Shown piece after piece: positions 52,801-62,632 of a stretch of 64,000 bases of DNA. The DNA is from Agarophyton chilense (taxonomy: Eukaryota > Rhodophyta > Florideophyceae > Gracilariales > Gracilariaceae), in NCBI GenBank assembly GCA_030374765.1, contig JARGXX010000068.1, positions 1,054,001 through 1,118,000 of the forward strand, given 5' to 3'. Under the pieces are notes generated by a model that saw only the letters and a program-made list of their open reading frames with translations, was not told where the DNA came from and did no database searches. Numbering within the stretch: the first letter of the stretch is position 1; each line of letters opens with the position of its first letter. A program made the translations under genes and the position numbers.

Positions 52801-53506
52801 CGTGAGCTCAAACCTGCCATGTACATATTTTGACCCCCCCCCCGGCCAATCATGAATCTTCTTGACTGGTATGACCGTTCCAAGGTTCGTTTGCGGTCAT
52901 CGTGACCTGGCATGACAACTTCACTGTATAATAATGTTCCTCATTCGTCCAGTTTTCAGGCCTCTGGCTAGCTAGTAGAGATAATAGATATTGCAAACAA
53001 AAACCAGCTGACGATATACTTTAGATGCCTGACTCGAGATACTCGTCAGTGCCTTACTACTACATACGAGGGGTAGATTGCTGACCCTCTTAGCTGCCTT
53101 TAGTATCTATCAGACAGGAAGACCGTAGCTCTCGCGATGGAGAAATCTATTCACCAAACTGCCGCGGTACAGGCTACGTTTCGCGAAAACTTTTCGTATG
53201 ATTGTTTGAGTGCATCAACCCCTACCAGGAAAATTGGGAAATTGAACTTCTTCGTATTCACTTGCGATTTCTCTATGTCATGGTTGCCATTATGAGCTCC
53301 GTCTAAAAAAAACTAGGAAGCCTAGAGAGAATACTGAATATAAAGTTACCTAAGTGATTAAGGTATATTTTTCGTACAAAGCAGTCGCCTAAGGCCTTTC
53401 AAAGTCAACACAGTCGACTCCATCGCACTTTCCTGCACCAGGCCCGTACTCTGTCTAATCACATTGTGCAGAAGAATGATCGACAACTGCATGTTTTTCA
53501 CGAAAG
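49884..53506. other. 3.6-kb region without a recognised gene
   Basis: No frame above 85 codons looks like protein on either strand. CTAGCTAG words lie at 50853-50864 and 52968-52975. Complementary 9-mers (TTGGTGGAA at 51146-51154, TTCCACCAA at 51187-51195) could form a stem. No tRNA, rRNA or spliceosomal RNA was recognised by eye. It could hold a long non-coding RNA or decayed repeats. Confidence 0.5.
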
Positions 53507-55501
53507 TTACTCCATACATGATTGGTACACTAAAGAATCATCTGAATTGGACCTGAACTTTTTCTGCGCCCTTCCCATGGTATTAAGGCCTGGAGGGGCT
53601 AAATTTATGCGATCACCGTATTCCAGGCTCGCTGTGAATGTTTTCCTGATAAGACTAGCCGATCTGTTCACAGGATACCATCTGTTTTGCCCGAGATATT
53701 CTGTGTTTTGTGGACCATGAGGAGGAGGCTTGCACTCCAAAGCTTCGATTTCGTCAGTCGACATTCGTTCGTGAGCTTCAGAGTTGATGTCGCAATTCGA
53801 CACTGAGGCATAAAAAGAAGATCTGCTTCCAAATCCAATTTCTGTGTAGGTACGAGAGCCATACGGCACAATATCTGAGAACACATTGCGCATCGCATGG
53901 CCAGTATCAAATACCCAAGCCTCAATTGCCATCATCAACTTTTGAAAATATTGGTCATATGGGGTTTTGAAGTTCATCACTCGCTTCTTCTCGACTAAAA
54001 TGAGAGAGAAAGTGATGATGTAGAGAATGTGACTCAAAATCGTGACCATAACTGGTTTGCTCAGCATCACCGGCCGGAATACATACTGATAATAACGACA
54101 CCCAACAGTAAACAACAGAATCGCTTGCACAGCCTCTGCTCGGGAGGGTCGAAGACAAGATATCAAAATTTGAGCGAGGAATAGTATGAAGAATGCTGAA
54201 GAATTGACGAACAGAAGTGCAACGAGAATTGATTCGTTGACTTCTTGGCAGATCCCAAGCACTTCTCGACCAAAAAATGCTGACATTACAAAGCAGAGAA
54301 CACTTTCAGCTGCAAAGAGGCCGGACCCGCATAATACAATATCATAAACTGAAAGAGATCGAAGCATGCCGCTAGCAAGACGAAGTAGCAGCAGAAAAGG
54401 AATAAAGGGGACCATCATGGTGATGTCCCAGACAATTTTGCCGAATATTGTTTCATCTGACCCAGGAACGATTTGCTCCATCTCGGTGGAAAGACGATCG
54501 TCAAATAAAAGAGCTCTTTGAAATCCATGAGAAACTGGACCCAAAACTTGAGCTGACTTAGAAAGAACACCGATTGCTGTATCGGGGAAATAGTCCCTCC
54601 CGCGTGCTTCCAACCAGTGAGAAAACCCGGCCGACCTGAGCTTGTTCTCGAGATCCTTGTGTCTCATTGTCATGGATTCATACGCATCTTTTAGTCTCTC
54701 GAGTTGTTCTGATAAGGCCTTTGTTTGACTCCGAACCCGGTTCACCCCTGCATCTGGAGGATTGGAGTGTCTTCGAAAGTCAGACAATTCTTTCTTTGTC
54801 CTTAGCTTTTGCTTGATCTCGTCCTCTCTATCACGCGATGCATCCTGGATTTCTTCACTCAAGTTCTTCAAGAGCTCGTTTTCAGTTGTTATTTCGCTTT
54901 CCAAATCGGCAACATCTGACAGTCGTTTTCTAAGACGATTTCTGAGCCATTTCACAAGCTTGTTTGTCGCAGCCATGAGCTTTTGTTCCTCGATATCCAG
55001 AGATTGTTCACGATTGTGAGTCGCCATGAAGTGATGACCGCCTTCAATGTTCCTCTCTACTTCCTCCTCTTCTTGTGGGGCATCATTACCAAGTAAGAAC
55101 TCTTGAGACTTACCAAAGTTTGTGTCGGTGGTTTTGTTTGCAGGTACATCGCTCGAAGCTTCAGGGATAATCACGGTCGAGGTTCCATTCTTTTCCCGAG
55201 TGGTCACCGTGTTCGCCTCGGAGTTCCTCTTGTTCGGATTACTTTTCGGTTGCCACATCTTAATGACGGCGGTATGGTCCGGAGAGTGGTGGTGTGCTGA
55301 CCTTTCTTCGTTCAGTTTTGCTTCACCGCTACTAGCTCGGGGATTGTCGAAGGCAGGGAGTCCTTTGTCGCGACGCGCATTGGAGTGTGGTATTTCGAAT
55401 GAGTCTATTTCACCTGATGCTCGAGCTTTTCGTGGCATCGAATTGCTAGGAGCGATGAGCAGAGCTGCAAACAGAGTGATGATTACTATTTTTTCGTTCA
55501 T
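53507..55501 (-). CDS. Secretory-pathway coiled-coil multi-TM protein, unrecognised family (copy 2)
   Basis: The frame encodes 664 residues with a signal peptide (core about 5-17). Residues 22-170 are polar and low-complexity. Residues about 175-300 form a long Leu-heptad coiled coil (ENELLKNLSEEIQD and similar). A conserved block follows, AGFSHWLEARGRDYFP...VLGPVSHGF...RLSTEMEQIVPG, that aligns with FHAWLEQNVKDFPP...VLYPVFDGI...RLTAETTEAI in the neighbouring gene. Then come five or so membrane segments (about 360-560) and a long hydrophilic C-terminal tail of about 120 residues. I do not recognise the family. The two genes lie in tandem on the minus strand, about 620 bases apart, and are clear paralogues by architecture and the shared block. 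Confidence 0.8.
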   Translation of the reverse strand: MNEKIVIITLFAALLIAPSNSMPRKARASGEIDSFEIPHSNARRDKGLPAFDNPRASSGEAKLNEERSAHHHSPDHTAVIKMWQPKSNPNKRNSEANTVTTREKNGTSTVIIPEASSDVPANKTTDTNFGKSQEFLLGNDAPQEEEEVERNIEGGHHFMATHNREQSLDIEEQKLMAATNKLVKWLRNRLRKRLSDVADLESEITTENELLKNLSEEIQDASRDREDEIKQKLRTKKELSDFRRHSNPPDAGVNRVRSQTKALSEQLERLKDAYESMTMRHKDLENKLRSAGFSHWLEARGRDYFPDTAIGVLSKSAQVLGPVSHGFQRALLFDDRLSTEMEQIVPGSDETIFGKIVWDITMMVPFIPFLLLLRLASGMLRSLSVYDIVLCGSGLFAAESVLCFVMSAFFGREVLGICQEVNESILVALLFVNSSAFFILFLAQILISCLRPSRAEAVQAILLFTVGCRYYQYVFRPVMLSKPVMVTILSHILYIITFSLILVEKKRVMNFKTPYDQYFQKLMMAIEAWVFDTGHAMRNVFSDIVPYGSRTYTEIGFGSRSSFYASVSNCDINSEAHERMSTDEIEALECKPPPHGPQNTEYLGQNRWYPVNRSASLIRKTFTASLEYGDRINLAPPGLNTMGRAQKKFRSNSDDSLVYQSCME

Positions 55502-56123
55502 TCTGAAAGCCTACTTGGGTTAGATTTCAAGCGCATCGCCGAATTTCAATTGTGGAGCGACAGTTGCCTCAGCTATCGAGCAGGTATGCGAAGGAAGGAT
55601 AATGACCCCAGTGAAGTATGTTCTTTGAGGAGGGGTTTCATGACGGTCAGGAACATGAGGAATGGCAATCATTTTCAATCTGAACTCAGCCGTCTCCGTT
55701 TGGTCGAATTGAAGAAGGCCATTTCTGAAGTAAGCACAACACTTCGAATTGAAACCCGTTCTATCTTTTAGCAGCTAATCTGAAAGGGACAGCATAATTC
55801 TTAGAAAAATCTAACATGTGCATTCCCTCGCCATTTTCAAGCACGAACCCAACGAGACAGTACATCTTCGAGTAAGCGCCCGAAGTCGTGGCTCGAAAGG
55901 CTCTTCTCTTTTCGAGCACAAAAGCGATGAAAATGCCCGTGCGCATGAAACGAGTTTGGCTTCGAGGTACGCAGCAACCCGAAACCATATTTGCGAACTG
56001 GGGACAAATTGAGGGTCAAAAATGGAATCATGACGTGCTCGCCAAAGGAATGATAGAAAGTTATATCAGCACGCAACAAAGTCGCATGGGTGGTTAGTAG
56101 TTCATATTCAATGAAAGCATCTC
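55502..56123. other. Short interval between tandem paralogues
   Basis: This interval contains the 3' flank of copy 1 and the promoter of copy 2. Short frames of 60-96 codons overlap on both strands without recognisable features. Confidence 0.5.
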
Positions 56124-57572
56124 TCAAATATTCTTTGCGTCGTCCAATGATGCGTGACCAGGGCCATTAAAAACAGGCAGACCAGCGAAGTAGACCGTTG
56201 TATCTCCCTTTCCAGTAGGGTTTGGAGCTATTGGGAGGCTTTGTGAAGAGGAGCCAGGGAAGGTTCGAAAAGCTGCCGCGTTGTTCTTTTTTTCATTAAC
56301 AGCAGCTTCGAGAATATGCAGTCCTCTATCGTATAAGGTGTACAAGAAGAACGCTGCATACACGGCATACGCGGGGGCCCCTATGTTAGGATCTTGGTCA
56401 AGGATGGTGCGCTTGTAAGCATTCAAGAAAAAGTGAAGTCCAACGCATGAGATTCCAATGTATTGGGCGAAATCTTTTCGTGATCCAGATACGTAGGCTG
56501 TTATACCATGTAAAGCGAGGTGGACAATGAACAAAAAGCCATGAAGAATCATAAAAGCTTCGGCGACGCGTTGGGAACGATGTCTGAATACAATAAGGAT
56601 GTCTGTCTTCCCAATGAGCGTCATGAAAGCGCAAGCAAGACTCAAAATACCAAAGTACATGTTCATGGCGATAAGATAATGCTCAATTGTGAGCATTGAA
56701 AGCCGTGCTCGAACTTTGGATACAAGCCACATCACGGCGACTATAGGAAACAATAGTATTACGTAGAAGATAAGACCAGTGTAAAATGGGCTGCTTTTGA
56801 TAGCCGGAAGGTACTGGGTGATGGCCTCCGTCGTCTCTGCGGTGAGGCGTTCGTTCAATTCTGCAGCATCTTCAATGCCGTCAAAAACAGGATAAAGTAC
56901 AGACGTTGACTTAAGGATTGTTTCCCGAATCACAGGAGGGAAGTCTTTCACATTCTGTTCCAACCAAGCATGGAAACCATTTTCTCTGAATCGTTCAACA
57001 ATAACTTGTATCTCCTCCATTAAACGCTTATGTTCGTCTTCCAACTCCTTTTCTTCTGCTTCTTTTTTTTTTCTGTTTTCTTCAACGTGAAGAAGCTCTG
57101 CGGCGTACTTCTTTTCCTCTTCGTGAGCTTCCTCTGTACGCCGCTCAATATCCCTCCTCTCGACAGCGATGTGCTCTTTTTCATCGAAAGTGTCGTTCTT
57201 CTTCTTCACGGCGAGGTTTAAACTTTCCTCAACCTTTGATTCTTCCTCCTTTACTTCTTGTTCAAGTTTTTCGGTGTTATCAAGAGTGCTTCGTAAGTTC
57301 TGCACGCGCTTGAGAAGTTCATTCTTTGTCTTGATTCGAGACTTCAGTAGTTCCATTTCCTTCAATTTAGCTGCCAGGTCATTACTCTCTTTTTCGACAC
57401 TAGCCAGAGCTTCGTCATCCGCTGGTATGCTAGCGTCATCTCCGATAACCTCCGGATCTAAGGCGAAGTCTTCCTCTGGAGGCCCTAAGTCGTGTTCTTC
57501 ACGACCGTAGTCAGCCAGGGCAGCTCCCAAAAATGCAGAAAGCAGCAAGAAAAGAACTGTAGTGGGGCGCAT
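56124..57572 (-). CDS. Secretory-pathway coiled-coil multi-TM protein, unrecognised family (copy 1)
   Basis: The frame encodes 482 residues with a signal peptide (about 1-20) and a short acidic stretch. A coiled coil of strongly charged heptads covers about 55-200 (many Glu, Lys, Arg, including RKKKEAEEKELEDEHKRLMEE). The block shared with copy 2 follows (ENGFHAWLEQNVKDFPP, then SVLYPVFDGIED and ERLTAET). Five membrane segments lie at about 266-288, 297-322, 340-362, 370-388 and 398-416. The tail is hydrophilic. Topology suggests a lumenal coiled coil and a membrane-anchored C-terminal half in the ER, Golgi or plasma membrane. Function is unknown. Confidence 0.82.
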   Translation of the reverse strand: MRPTTVLFLLLSAFLGAALADYGREEHDLGPPEEDFALDPEVIGDDASIPADDEALASVEKESNDLAAKLKEMELLKSRIKTKNELLKRVQNLRSTLDNTEKLEQEVKEEESKVEESLNLAVKKKNDTFDEKEHIAVERRDIERRTEEAHEEEKKYAAELLHVEENRKKKEAEEKELEDEHKRLMEEIQVIVERFRENGFHAWLEQNVKDFPPVIRETILKSTSVLYPVFDGIEDAAELNERLTAETTEAITQYLPAIKSSPFYTGLIFYVILLFPIVAVMWLVSKVRARLSMLTIEHYLIAMNMYFGILSLACAFMTLIGKTDILIVFRHRSQRVAEAFMILHGFLFIVHLALHGITAYVSGSRKDFAQYIGISCVGLHFFLNAYKRTILDQDPNIGAPAYAVYAAFFLYTLYDRGLHILEAAVNEKKNNAAAFRTFPGSSSQSLPIAPNPTGKGDTTVYFAGLPVFNGPGHASLDDAKNI

Positions 57573-58363
57573 GTTGATGGAATTCAGCCGGAGGGGGGGT
57601 GGTTGAGTGAGGCTGTGAAAGTCTACAAGCTAAAAGGAAAGAAGCATAGCCGTCTTAAGTCGTTCAACGATCGGCGAGTATAGGTCAAGTGCATTGGGGC
57701 TTGTGGGCATTACATTGAGAGTCACGGTTGTTCAAAGCGTTCTACGTCACAGGCTGTGACTCACAGCTGTGCACTGCACGACCAGCTCGCTTCAGACCGA
57801 TTTGCTCGATTTTATGCGGAAAATAAAACTCTCAGCCTCCAGCTGGGTGGTCTCTCTTTGAGATAGCGCCAGCGCCCCATGACGAATTATCCAATCGCTG
57901 TAAGACCTTGATTTCAGGCATTCTCACCGCATCATTTCAGAAATTGTTCTCTTTCTCAAGAAAGAAACTCTTTCTCTGCCCCTTTTACACACAAAGTCAT
58001 GGCTTGCAGCAAGGGATTTTTGGAAACAGACGAAGGGTTTATGTTCGTGTTTTTTAGGTTCCTTCGCCCCTACGTCGCACGCAATCGTTCATTACTGCGT
58101 TCGTATCTTTCTACTCACGAGCAGCTACCGGAGACGAACTCCCGGAGAATCGTTTCACGGGACAACTAGTCTCGAGATCCTTCAGGATCCTTCATGGGTA
58201 GATTCTAGTAAACTTGTTCTAGATCTCTTCCTACTAAGACACAGGTTGTCCGCGAATTGTGCTTTTCAAGAAATAAAAAACGTTGTAGACTCACAGCATA
58301 ACATAAGCTTCATGTCGCTCAAAGACAACTGAGGTAGGCAGGCTCTGTCTTAACACTCGTGCT
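57573..58363. other. Intergenic region
   Basis: This holds the promoter of the coiled-coil gene and the 3' flank of the PPPDE/PUL gene. No gene or RNA was recognised. Confidence 0.5.
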
Positions 58364-59710
58364 CTACGCTGCTAACATTCGAGACAAATGCCGGGCAGCT
58401 ATTCGGGTGTCCTCATCTGGACATGATTCTTTTTCCTGATATACATTCACGTTGAGGTCGAATGCCGATATATATGTCCTTGACTCTTCACTATCATCCG
58501 CAATAATCACTAACATTTGCATAAGCGGTGTTGATTCCTCAGGTGTAGGAAGAGGATCAGAGTTTAAACGGATAACACCGGCATATAGCAACCGGACCAT
58601 ATCGTCCTCAGATAACTTGGCCGCATTCTGGTATCTTCTTGATGCACCTGCAATGTTAAGCCCTAAGAGAGCCGCAGGTTTCCGAACTTGGCGATTCGGA
58701 CTCTCTAGTGCGTGACAGACTGAATCGATCACGGTCTTGATGACGTCTTCTTTGCATACTTGAACGGTGGACGATTCATGTGCAAAAAGGTTGATGACAA
58801 TTCTTAACGTCATCATCCTTGCGGTATCGGGCGCATCTCCTGCCGTGATATATCTCTCGCAGAGGAAAGGCAGATCCTTCGCAATCGCCAAAGCGTTTGG
58901 GTCGTTTTGTATGGCATAAAGCCTCAAGAAGTCTAGTACTGGGAAGGCCTTTTCCAATGACCAGCTTCGTGAACTCGAAAGAATCTTATCGAACGGGGGA
59001 TCAATATCGGGGGAAAAAGAAGAATCGAATAAGTGAAGCTTTCTTCTTATTGCCACGCGGTTGGCTGCTTTGGTTAGTAACACTGGAGACTTCCAGTACT
59101 CTGGTGTTCTTGACGTTTTTTCAAGATGCACCGGAAATCCCGATGATGGAGAATCAGACACTTGATCCTGACCAAGCTCCGTTCTCATCTCACCATTACC
59201 CAGCGCCTGTGGTGTTTCGTTTCTGGGTACTCTGAGAATTTCTTGATGCCCCATGCTTTGCTCCCTAATATTAGCTTGCATCTGGTCAATGAGTGGTCTA
59301 ATCATGGGTCCAAGAGGGGAGCTCATGGCCTCTGCAGGTAAATCCAAAACGTGCTGTGGTATATGTTTGTTGAGAAGAAACATAGTACAGGCATCAGAAA
59401 AGTTATTGCAATTGTTTTCGAGGAGGTGATAGTTGTCAAAAGAGAATCTTTGCGATACAGATCGTAGAAAAGCTTGAAACTCCCCTTTAGACTTCGAAGT
59501 CGTGCCCATTGCTTCGACAGAATACGGAGCGCCATATGGGGTCTGGTTGGGAGGATCTGAACATATGCCGCCTCCGAAATAGTACTCGCGATTGTAGACT
59601 TCGATTCCTGTGTGCCATATCCCATCTATCTGCTTTCCCATGATCATAGGAGACAGTTGGCGCGCCATGCCTTGCGAAAGATCATATATGTGCAGCGTTA
59701 CTACACTCAT
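58364..59710 (-). CDS. PPPDE thiol peptidase (DeSI-like) with C-terminal PUL-like domain
   Basis: The frame encodes 448 residues. Residues 1-155 match the PPPDE domain: YDLSQGMARQLSPMIMGKQIDGIWHTGI with catalytic His33, then ENNCNNFS with catalytic Cys101, then IPQHVLDLPAEAMSSPLGPMIRPLID as in DeSI-1. Members cleave isopeptide bonds to SUMO or ubiquitin. The C-terminal half (about 240-448) is helical and resembles the armadillo-like PUL domain that binds Cdc48/p97. Related plant and fungal proteins carry a thioredoxin domain between the two, and none is visible here. ATG 59710 was chosen because it sits right at the family N-terminus; an upstream in-frame extension is not supported. Likely acts in the nucleus or cytosol in SUMO/ubiquitin turnover. 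Confidence 0.9.
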   Translation of the reverse strand: MSVVTLHIYDLSQGMARQLSPMIMGKQIDGIWHTGIEVYNREYYFGGGICSDPPNQTPYGAPYSVEAMGTTSKSKGEFQAFLRSVSQRFSFDNYHLLENNCNNFSDACTMFLLNKHIPQHVLDLPAEAMSSPLGPMIRPLIDQMQANIREQSMGHQEILRVPRNETPQALGNGEMRTELGQDQVSDSPSSGFPVHLEKTSRTPEYWKSPVLLTKAANRVAIRRKLHLFDSSFSPDIDPPFDKILSSSRSWSLEKAFPVLDFLRLYAIQNDPNALAIAKDLPFLCERYITAGDAPDTARMMTLRIVINLFAHESSTVQVCKEDVIKTVIDSVCHALESPNRQVRKPAALLGLNIAGASRRYQNAAKLSEDDMVRLLYAGVIRLNSDPLPTPEESTPLMQMLVIIADDSEESRTYISAFDLNVNVYQEKESCPDEDTRIAARHLSRMLAA

Positions 59711-60432
59711 GATGACTGCGAAGAAGCACTGCGTACCTTTCTCGACACGAGCGACAAAGATGAAATATGTATTGGCAGGAGGTGGTTCCCTCAATCTCAA
59801 TTTGCTTACAAATTTTCCGAGATGAAAGGGACAAGGGCCCACACTATTGCCGCAGTCTGTTTGCTCTCTCTGTACCGTTGAATCTTACTAAGAGTAGAGG
59901 GCTCTAGCTAGGGAGAGACAGAGAGAGACAGAGAGAGACAGAGCTACAGTAGCCAGCAGTGGTGTTAGTTGCCCGTATCGCTCACAATTGGTCGGCACTA
60001 TCTATTCTGTACTGTAAGAAAGGTAACAATCTGACCCTTACCGCCTTATACCGGAGCCCAGCTGTTGAAGAGAAAAAATCTCAAATGCATAACATGAGCC
60101 CTCACGTAACTTGCGGTCTGTTAGACATGTCTTCGGCGAGCGAAAGAAGATTGCATGTGGAGAACCGTGCTTCGCAGGCCAGCTTCGACGTTCGGAAGTC
60201 AGGAGGAGAAACTATTCCGCTTTTCGAGATTATATCAGAATCAGGAGCGGTCATTATTGCGTGACAGCACTTTGTCTCCTTGAGCTTACTCCCTTTTGGT
60301 CCTCGACACGCAAAGTACTATGATACAGTTTTTACCATACCGTAGCTGCCTGTAGAGCATGTCGAGATCTGTTAAGTTTTGGGCGGTACTCAACAGCTTT
60401 TTACACAAGTAGCTCTTTGGCATCAAGGACAA
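59711..60432. promoter_or_regulatory. Divergent promoter region
   Basis: This region lies between the PPPDE/PUL gene and the METTL25-like gene. It contains CTAGCTAG at 59904-59911, directly followed by three 10-bp repeats. A plus-strand frame at 59959-60264 may include a first exon of the methyltransferase, but I could not make a convincing join. Confidence 0.5.
59911..59940. repeat. Tandem 10-bp repeat GAGAGAGACA
   Basis: Three copies (the first with one change) lie about 200 bases upstream of the PPPDE/PUL start. On that gene's strand they read as a pyrimidine repeat. Confidence 0.9.
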
Positions 60433-61743
60433 ATGGAATTTCGTTTCTCCGGAAGGAACCAAGGCCTTTCGTTTATATTAGAAACCCCACCACCATCTGG
60501 GGGGCTAAAGCTCATAACCCCACATGCTGATTCGATATGCTCATTGCTGCATAATCGCATACGTTCTCCGATTCCCCCGAAACATCTTGATCCTTACACG
60601 ATCAAATTCCTTGAAGAGCTTCCTTATTCTACTCTGAATCAAATCGAAGTCAAAGGTGCATCTGAAGTGTTGTTTGATGAGGATATGCCACCATTTCTTC
60701 GGAAACTCACGAACTTGGCCACTGAACTTTCTCATTATTTTCCATATATGGAGCAAAAGCATCCCCTCCAAAAACTTCAAAAGAAGAGCATCTCTACTGC
60801 ACAAGATACACGAAAGCGAATCAAACTGGCGAAGTTGCACCAGATTGGAGCGGTTACATCTTGCGCCAGACATATTGCCTCACAAGTGAGTTCGCGCTCA
60901 ATAAGGAGGATCGTTGATATGGGGGCCGGTCACGCTCATCTTGCTGCAAGTCTTAGAACAATGCTTGACTTGCCTACTGTGGCCATAGATTGTGACCCTG
61001 CCCTGATCCAAACTGCAAAAACCTTGTATGGAACAATTCCCAATCTGACTATACACAAACATCTAGTACAATCTTTGCGGAGCAGTACAATGGAAATCAT
61101 GCCGAACGATATGCTCTTCGGACTACACTCTTGTGGTTCTTTGGGCGAAACTGTCGTAAAGATGGCGGCAGCGAAACAAGTCGCAGCAGTGTTTCTTGTA
61201 TCTTGCTGCCTGCAGAAATTGGAATCATCTGCGTCATTTCGTCAGCCACTCTCAGACGTTGTTTTACAAGATCCTAAACTAAGAAAACTGTTGACAGTGG
61301 AAAGAAAATTTCTTGGAGCTACAAATAGGTCGAGGAATGCCCCATGTAAGTCTAATAAGGCGCGGGTGACGCGATATGCTCTTCGAAAACTGTTGGCAGA
61401 CCGTGGTTTGAGCTACAGACACGGAAACGAAGTTGAGGGGCTATCACGTCATATTTTCAAGTACGGTTTACTACATGTATCTCAAAAGTTTGCGAAGATT
61501 CATAACATCGATTTAAGACTGGGAGAAAATGAAGCCATTGAACGAGCGAAGAATGCTGCGGTTGATTACAGCCGAATGCAAGCATTGGGCATTCCTAGGG
61601 CCATTGCTGGCGAAGTTCTGGAAAAGGCAATAATATTAGATAGAGCTTCCATGCTAGAGAAAACGTTCCCCGTGGTTCGCACCATGCAAGTTTGGCCGGA
61701 GTCTATTAGTGTGAAGAATTTGGCCATAGCAGCCTGGAAGTAA
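60433..61743 (+). CDS. METTL25/RRNAD1-like SAM-dependent methyltransferase
   Basis: The frame encodes at least 436 residues from the first in-frame ATG at 60433. It shows the family layout: a helical N-terminal region, KLHQIGAVTS (the K-K-x-H-E-I-like motif before the Rossmann fold), the SAM motif VDMGAGHAHLAASL (about 161-174), an acidic IDCDPAL strand, and LHSCGSLGETVVKMA followed by FLVSCCLQKL, which match the LHxCGxL and CC motifs of METTL25/RRNAD1 proteins. The C-terminus ends in SVKNLAIAAWK, also typical. The open frame extends 54 bases upstream without an ATG, so a small upstream exon cannot be excluded. Its stop lies one base from the stop of the convergent HHE-like gene. Confidence 0.85.
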   Translation: MEFRFSGRNQGLSFILETPPPSGGLKLITPHADSICSLLHNRIRSPIPPKHLDPYTIKFLEELPYSTLNQIEVKGASEVLFDEDMPPFLRKLTNLATELSHYFPYMEQKHPLQKLQKKSISTAQDTRKRIKLAKLHQIGAVTSCARHIASQVSSRSIRRIVDMGAGHAHLAASLRTMLDLPTVAIDCDPALIQTAKTLYGTIPNLTIHKHLVQSLRSSTMEIMPNDMLFGLHSCGSLGETVVKMAAAKQVAAVFLVSCCLQKLESSASFRQPLSDVVLQDPKLRKLLTVERKFLGATNRSRNAPCKSNKARVTRYALRKLLADRGLSYRHGNEVEGLSRHIFKYGLLHVSQKFAKIHNIDLRLGENEAIERAKNAAVDYSRMQALGIPRAIAGEVLEKAIILDRASMLEKTFPVVRTMQVWPESISVKNLAIAAWK

Positions 61744-61744
61744 G

Positions 61745-62632
61745 TTACTTCAGCCCCCTAGCACGAGTGTTCATCCATCGGACAATGTCTCTATGCCGCG
61801 CTTCAAATTCGGTTTCTTGCCATTCATTATATAAAGACCGGGTTATGGGGCGCTTTTTGTTGTTATTCAGAAACTTGGTGATGAACGCCGTCTTTGTTGA
61901 AACAGGCATCCATGAGAAAAGAATCGGAATTTCCATGCTTTCTCTTCCACCTTGGAGTACGTGAAATATAAGATCTTGAATCATAGCATCTCTTTCCTCC
62001 ATTTTAACTCCAGCTCCAATTAAAATTGGGGCCAACAGAACCTCACAATTTCGTAGGTATTCAAGAACCCTTTCCCCGAGCTCGTTCACATTCTTAATAC
62101 ACTTCGCGAGGTTGCATTGCACGAGAAGACCATCTGCCTCAGTGGACACTTGCCGAGACAGAAGGGATTGTATAGACCATGAAGCATTAGACATGATTTC
62201 TAACATTCCTCGTCTTCTTTTCAATGTCGTCAAGGTTTCGTTAGAGAAATTTGTCTCTGGAATGCGAGATTCAACCCACGGAAGAAGAATATCACCATGC
62301 CATTGCAATACATTTCTCGTTAAGAATTTCCACAATGTCCTAAACCAAAGCGTTGCTAGTTTGACATCATGAAACGTCAATTTCTGCTTTAAGAATACCA
62401 TACTCCTGTGCATTTCGTACATGTCATTAAGCTCGAAACGAATTGCATTGTTTGTAATTGTAAAGACATCCAAACACCATGAGTTAGGCTCTCCAAACGT
62501 TGAAAAGCATATTTGTGGAGCCTCGGATGCCCATTCTGACAGGCTTTTGTACAAGGGATTCCGTTCACAAGTTGAATCCCAGATATTGATTTCCTGAAGC
62601 TTCTTCTGGTTCATATTGTTGTAGAACTTCAT
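61745..62632 (-). CDS. Hemerythrin/HHE-like helical protein (copy 2)
   Basis: The first ATG gives 295 residues. The protein shares with the gene at 5705-7051 the NAIRxELNDM phrase (here 62-71), the W-F-x(3)-W-x-F helix (96-103), a His-bearing helix with WHGDILLPWVE (111-121) and a similar C-terminal half ending in H-R-D-I-V-R. In HHE proteins the helix before the loop reads HHxHEExxLFPxL, so His112 and the Asp/Glu around it are candidate metal ligands. The leading His of the first helix is Asn61. The open frame runs upstream to 62899 without an ATG, and another frame (63111-62872) carries protein-like sequence, so an upstream exon is possible. I could not find a splice that keeps frame, so I report only the part from 62632. 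Confidence 0.65.
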   Translation of the reverse strand: MKFYNNMNQKKLQEINIWDSTCERNPLYKSLSEWASEAPQICFSTFGEPNSWCLDVFTITNNAIRFELNDMYEMHRSMVFLKQKLTFHDVKLATLWFRTLWKFLTRNVLQWHGDILLPWVESRIPETNFSNETLTTLKRRRGMLEIMSNASWSIQSLLSRQVSTEADGLLVQCNLAKCIKNVNELGERVLEYLRNCEVLLAPILIGAGVKMEERDAMIQDLIFHVLQGGRESMEIPILFSWMPVSTKTAFITKFLNNNKKRPITRSLYNEWQETEFEARHRDIVRWMNTRARGLK

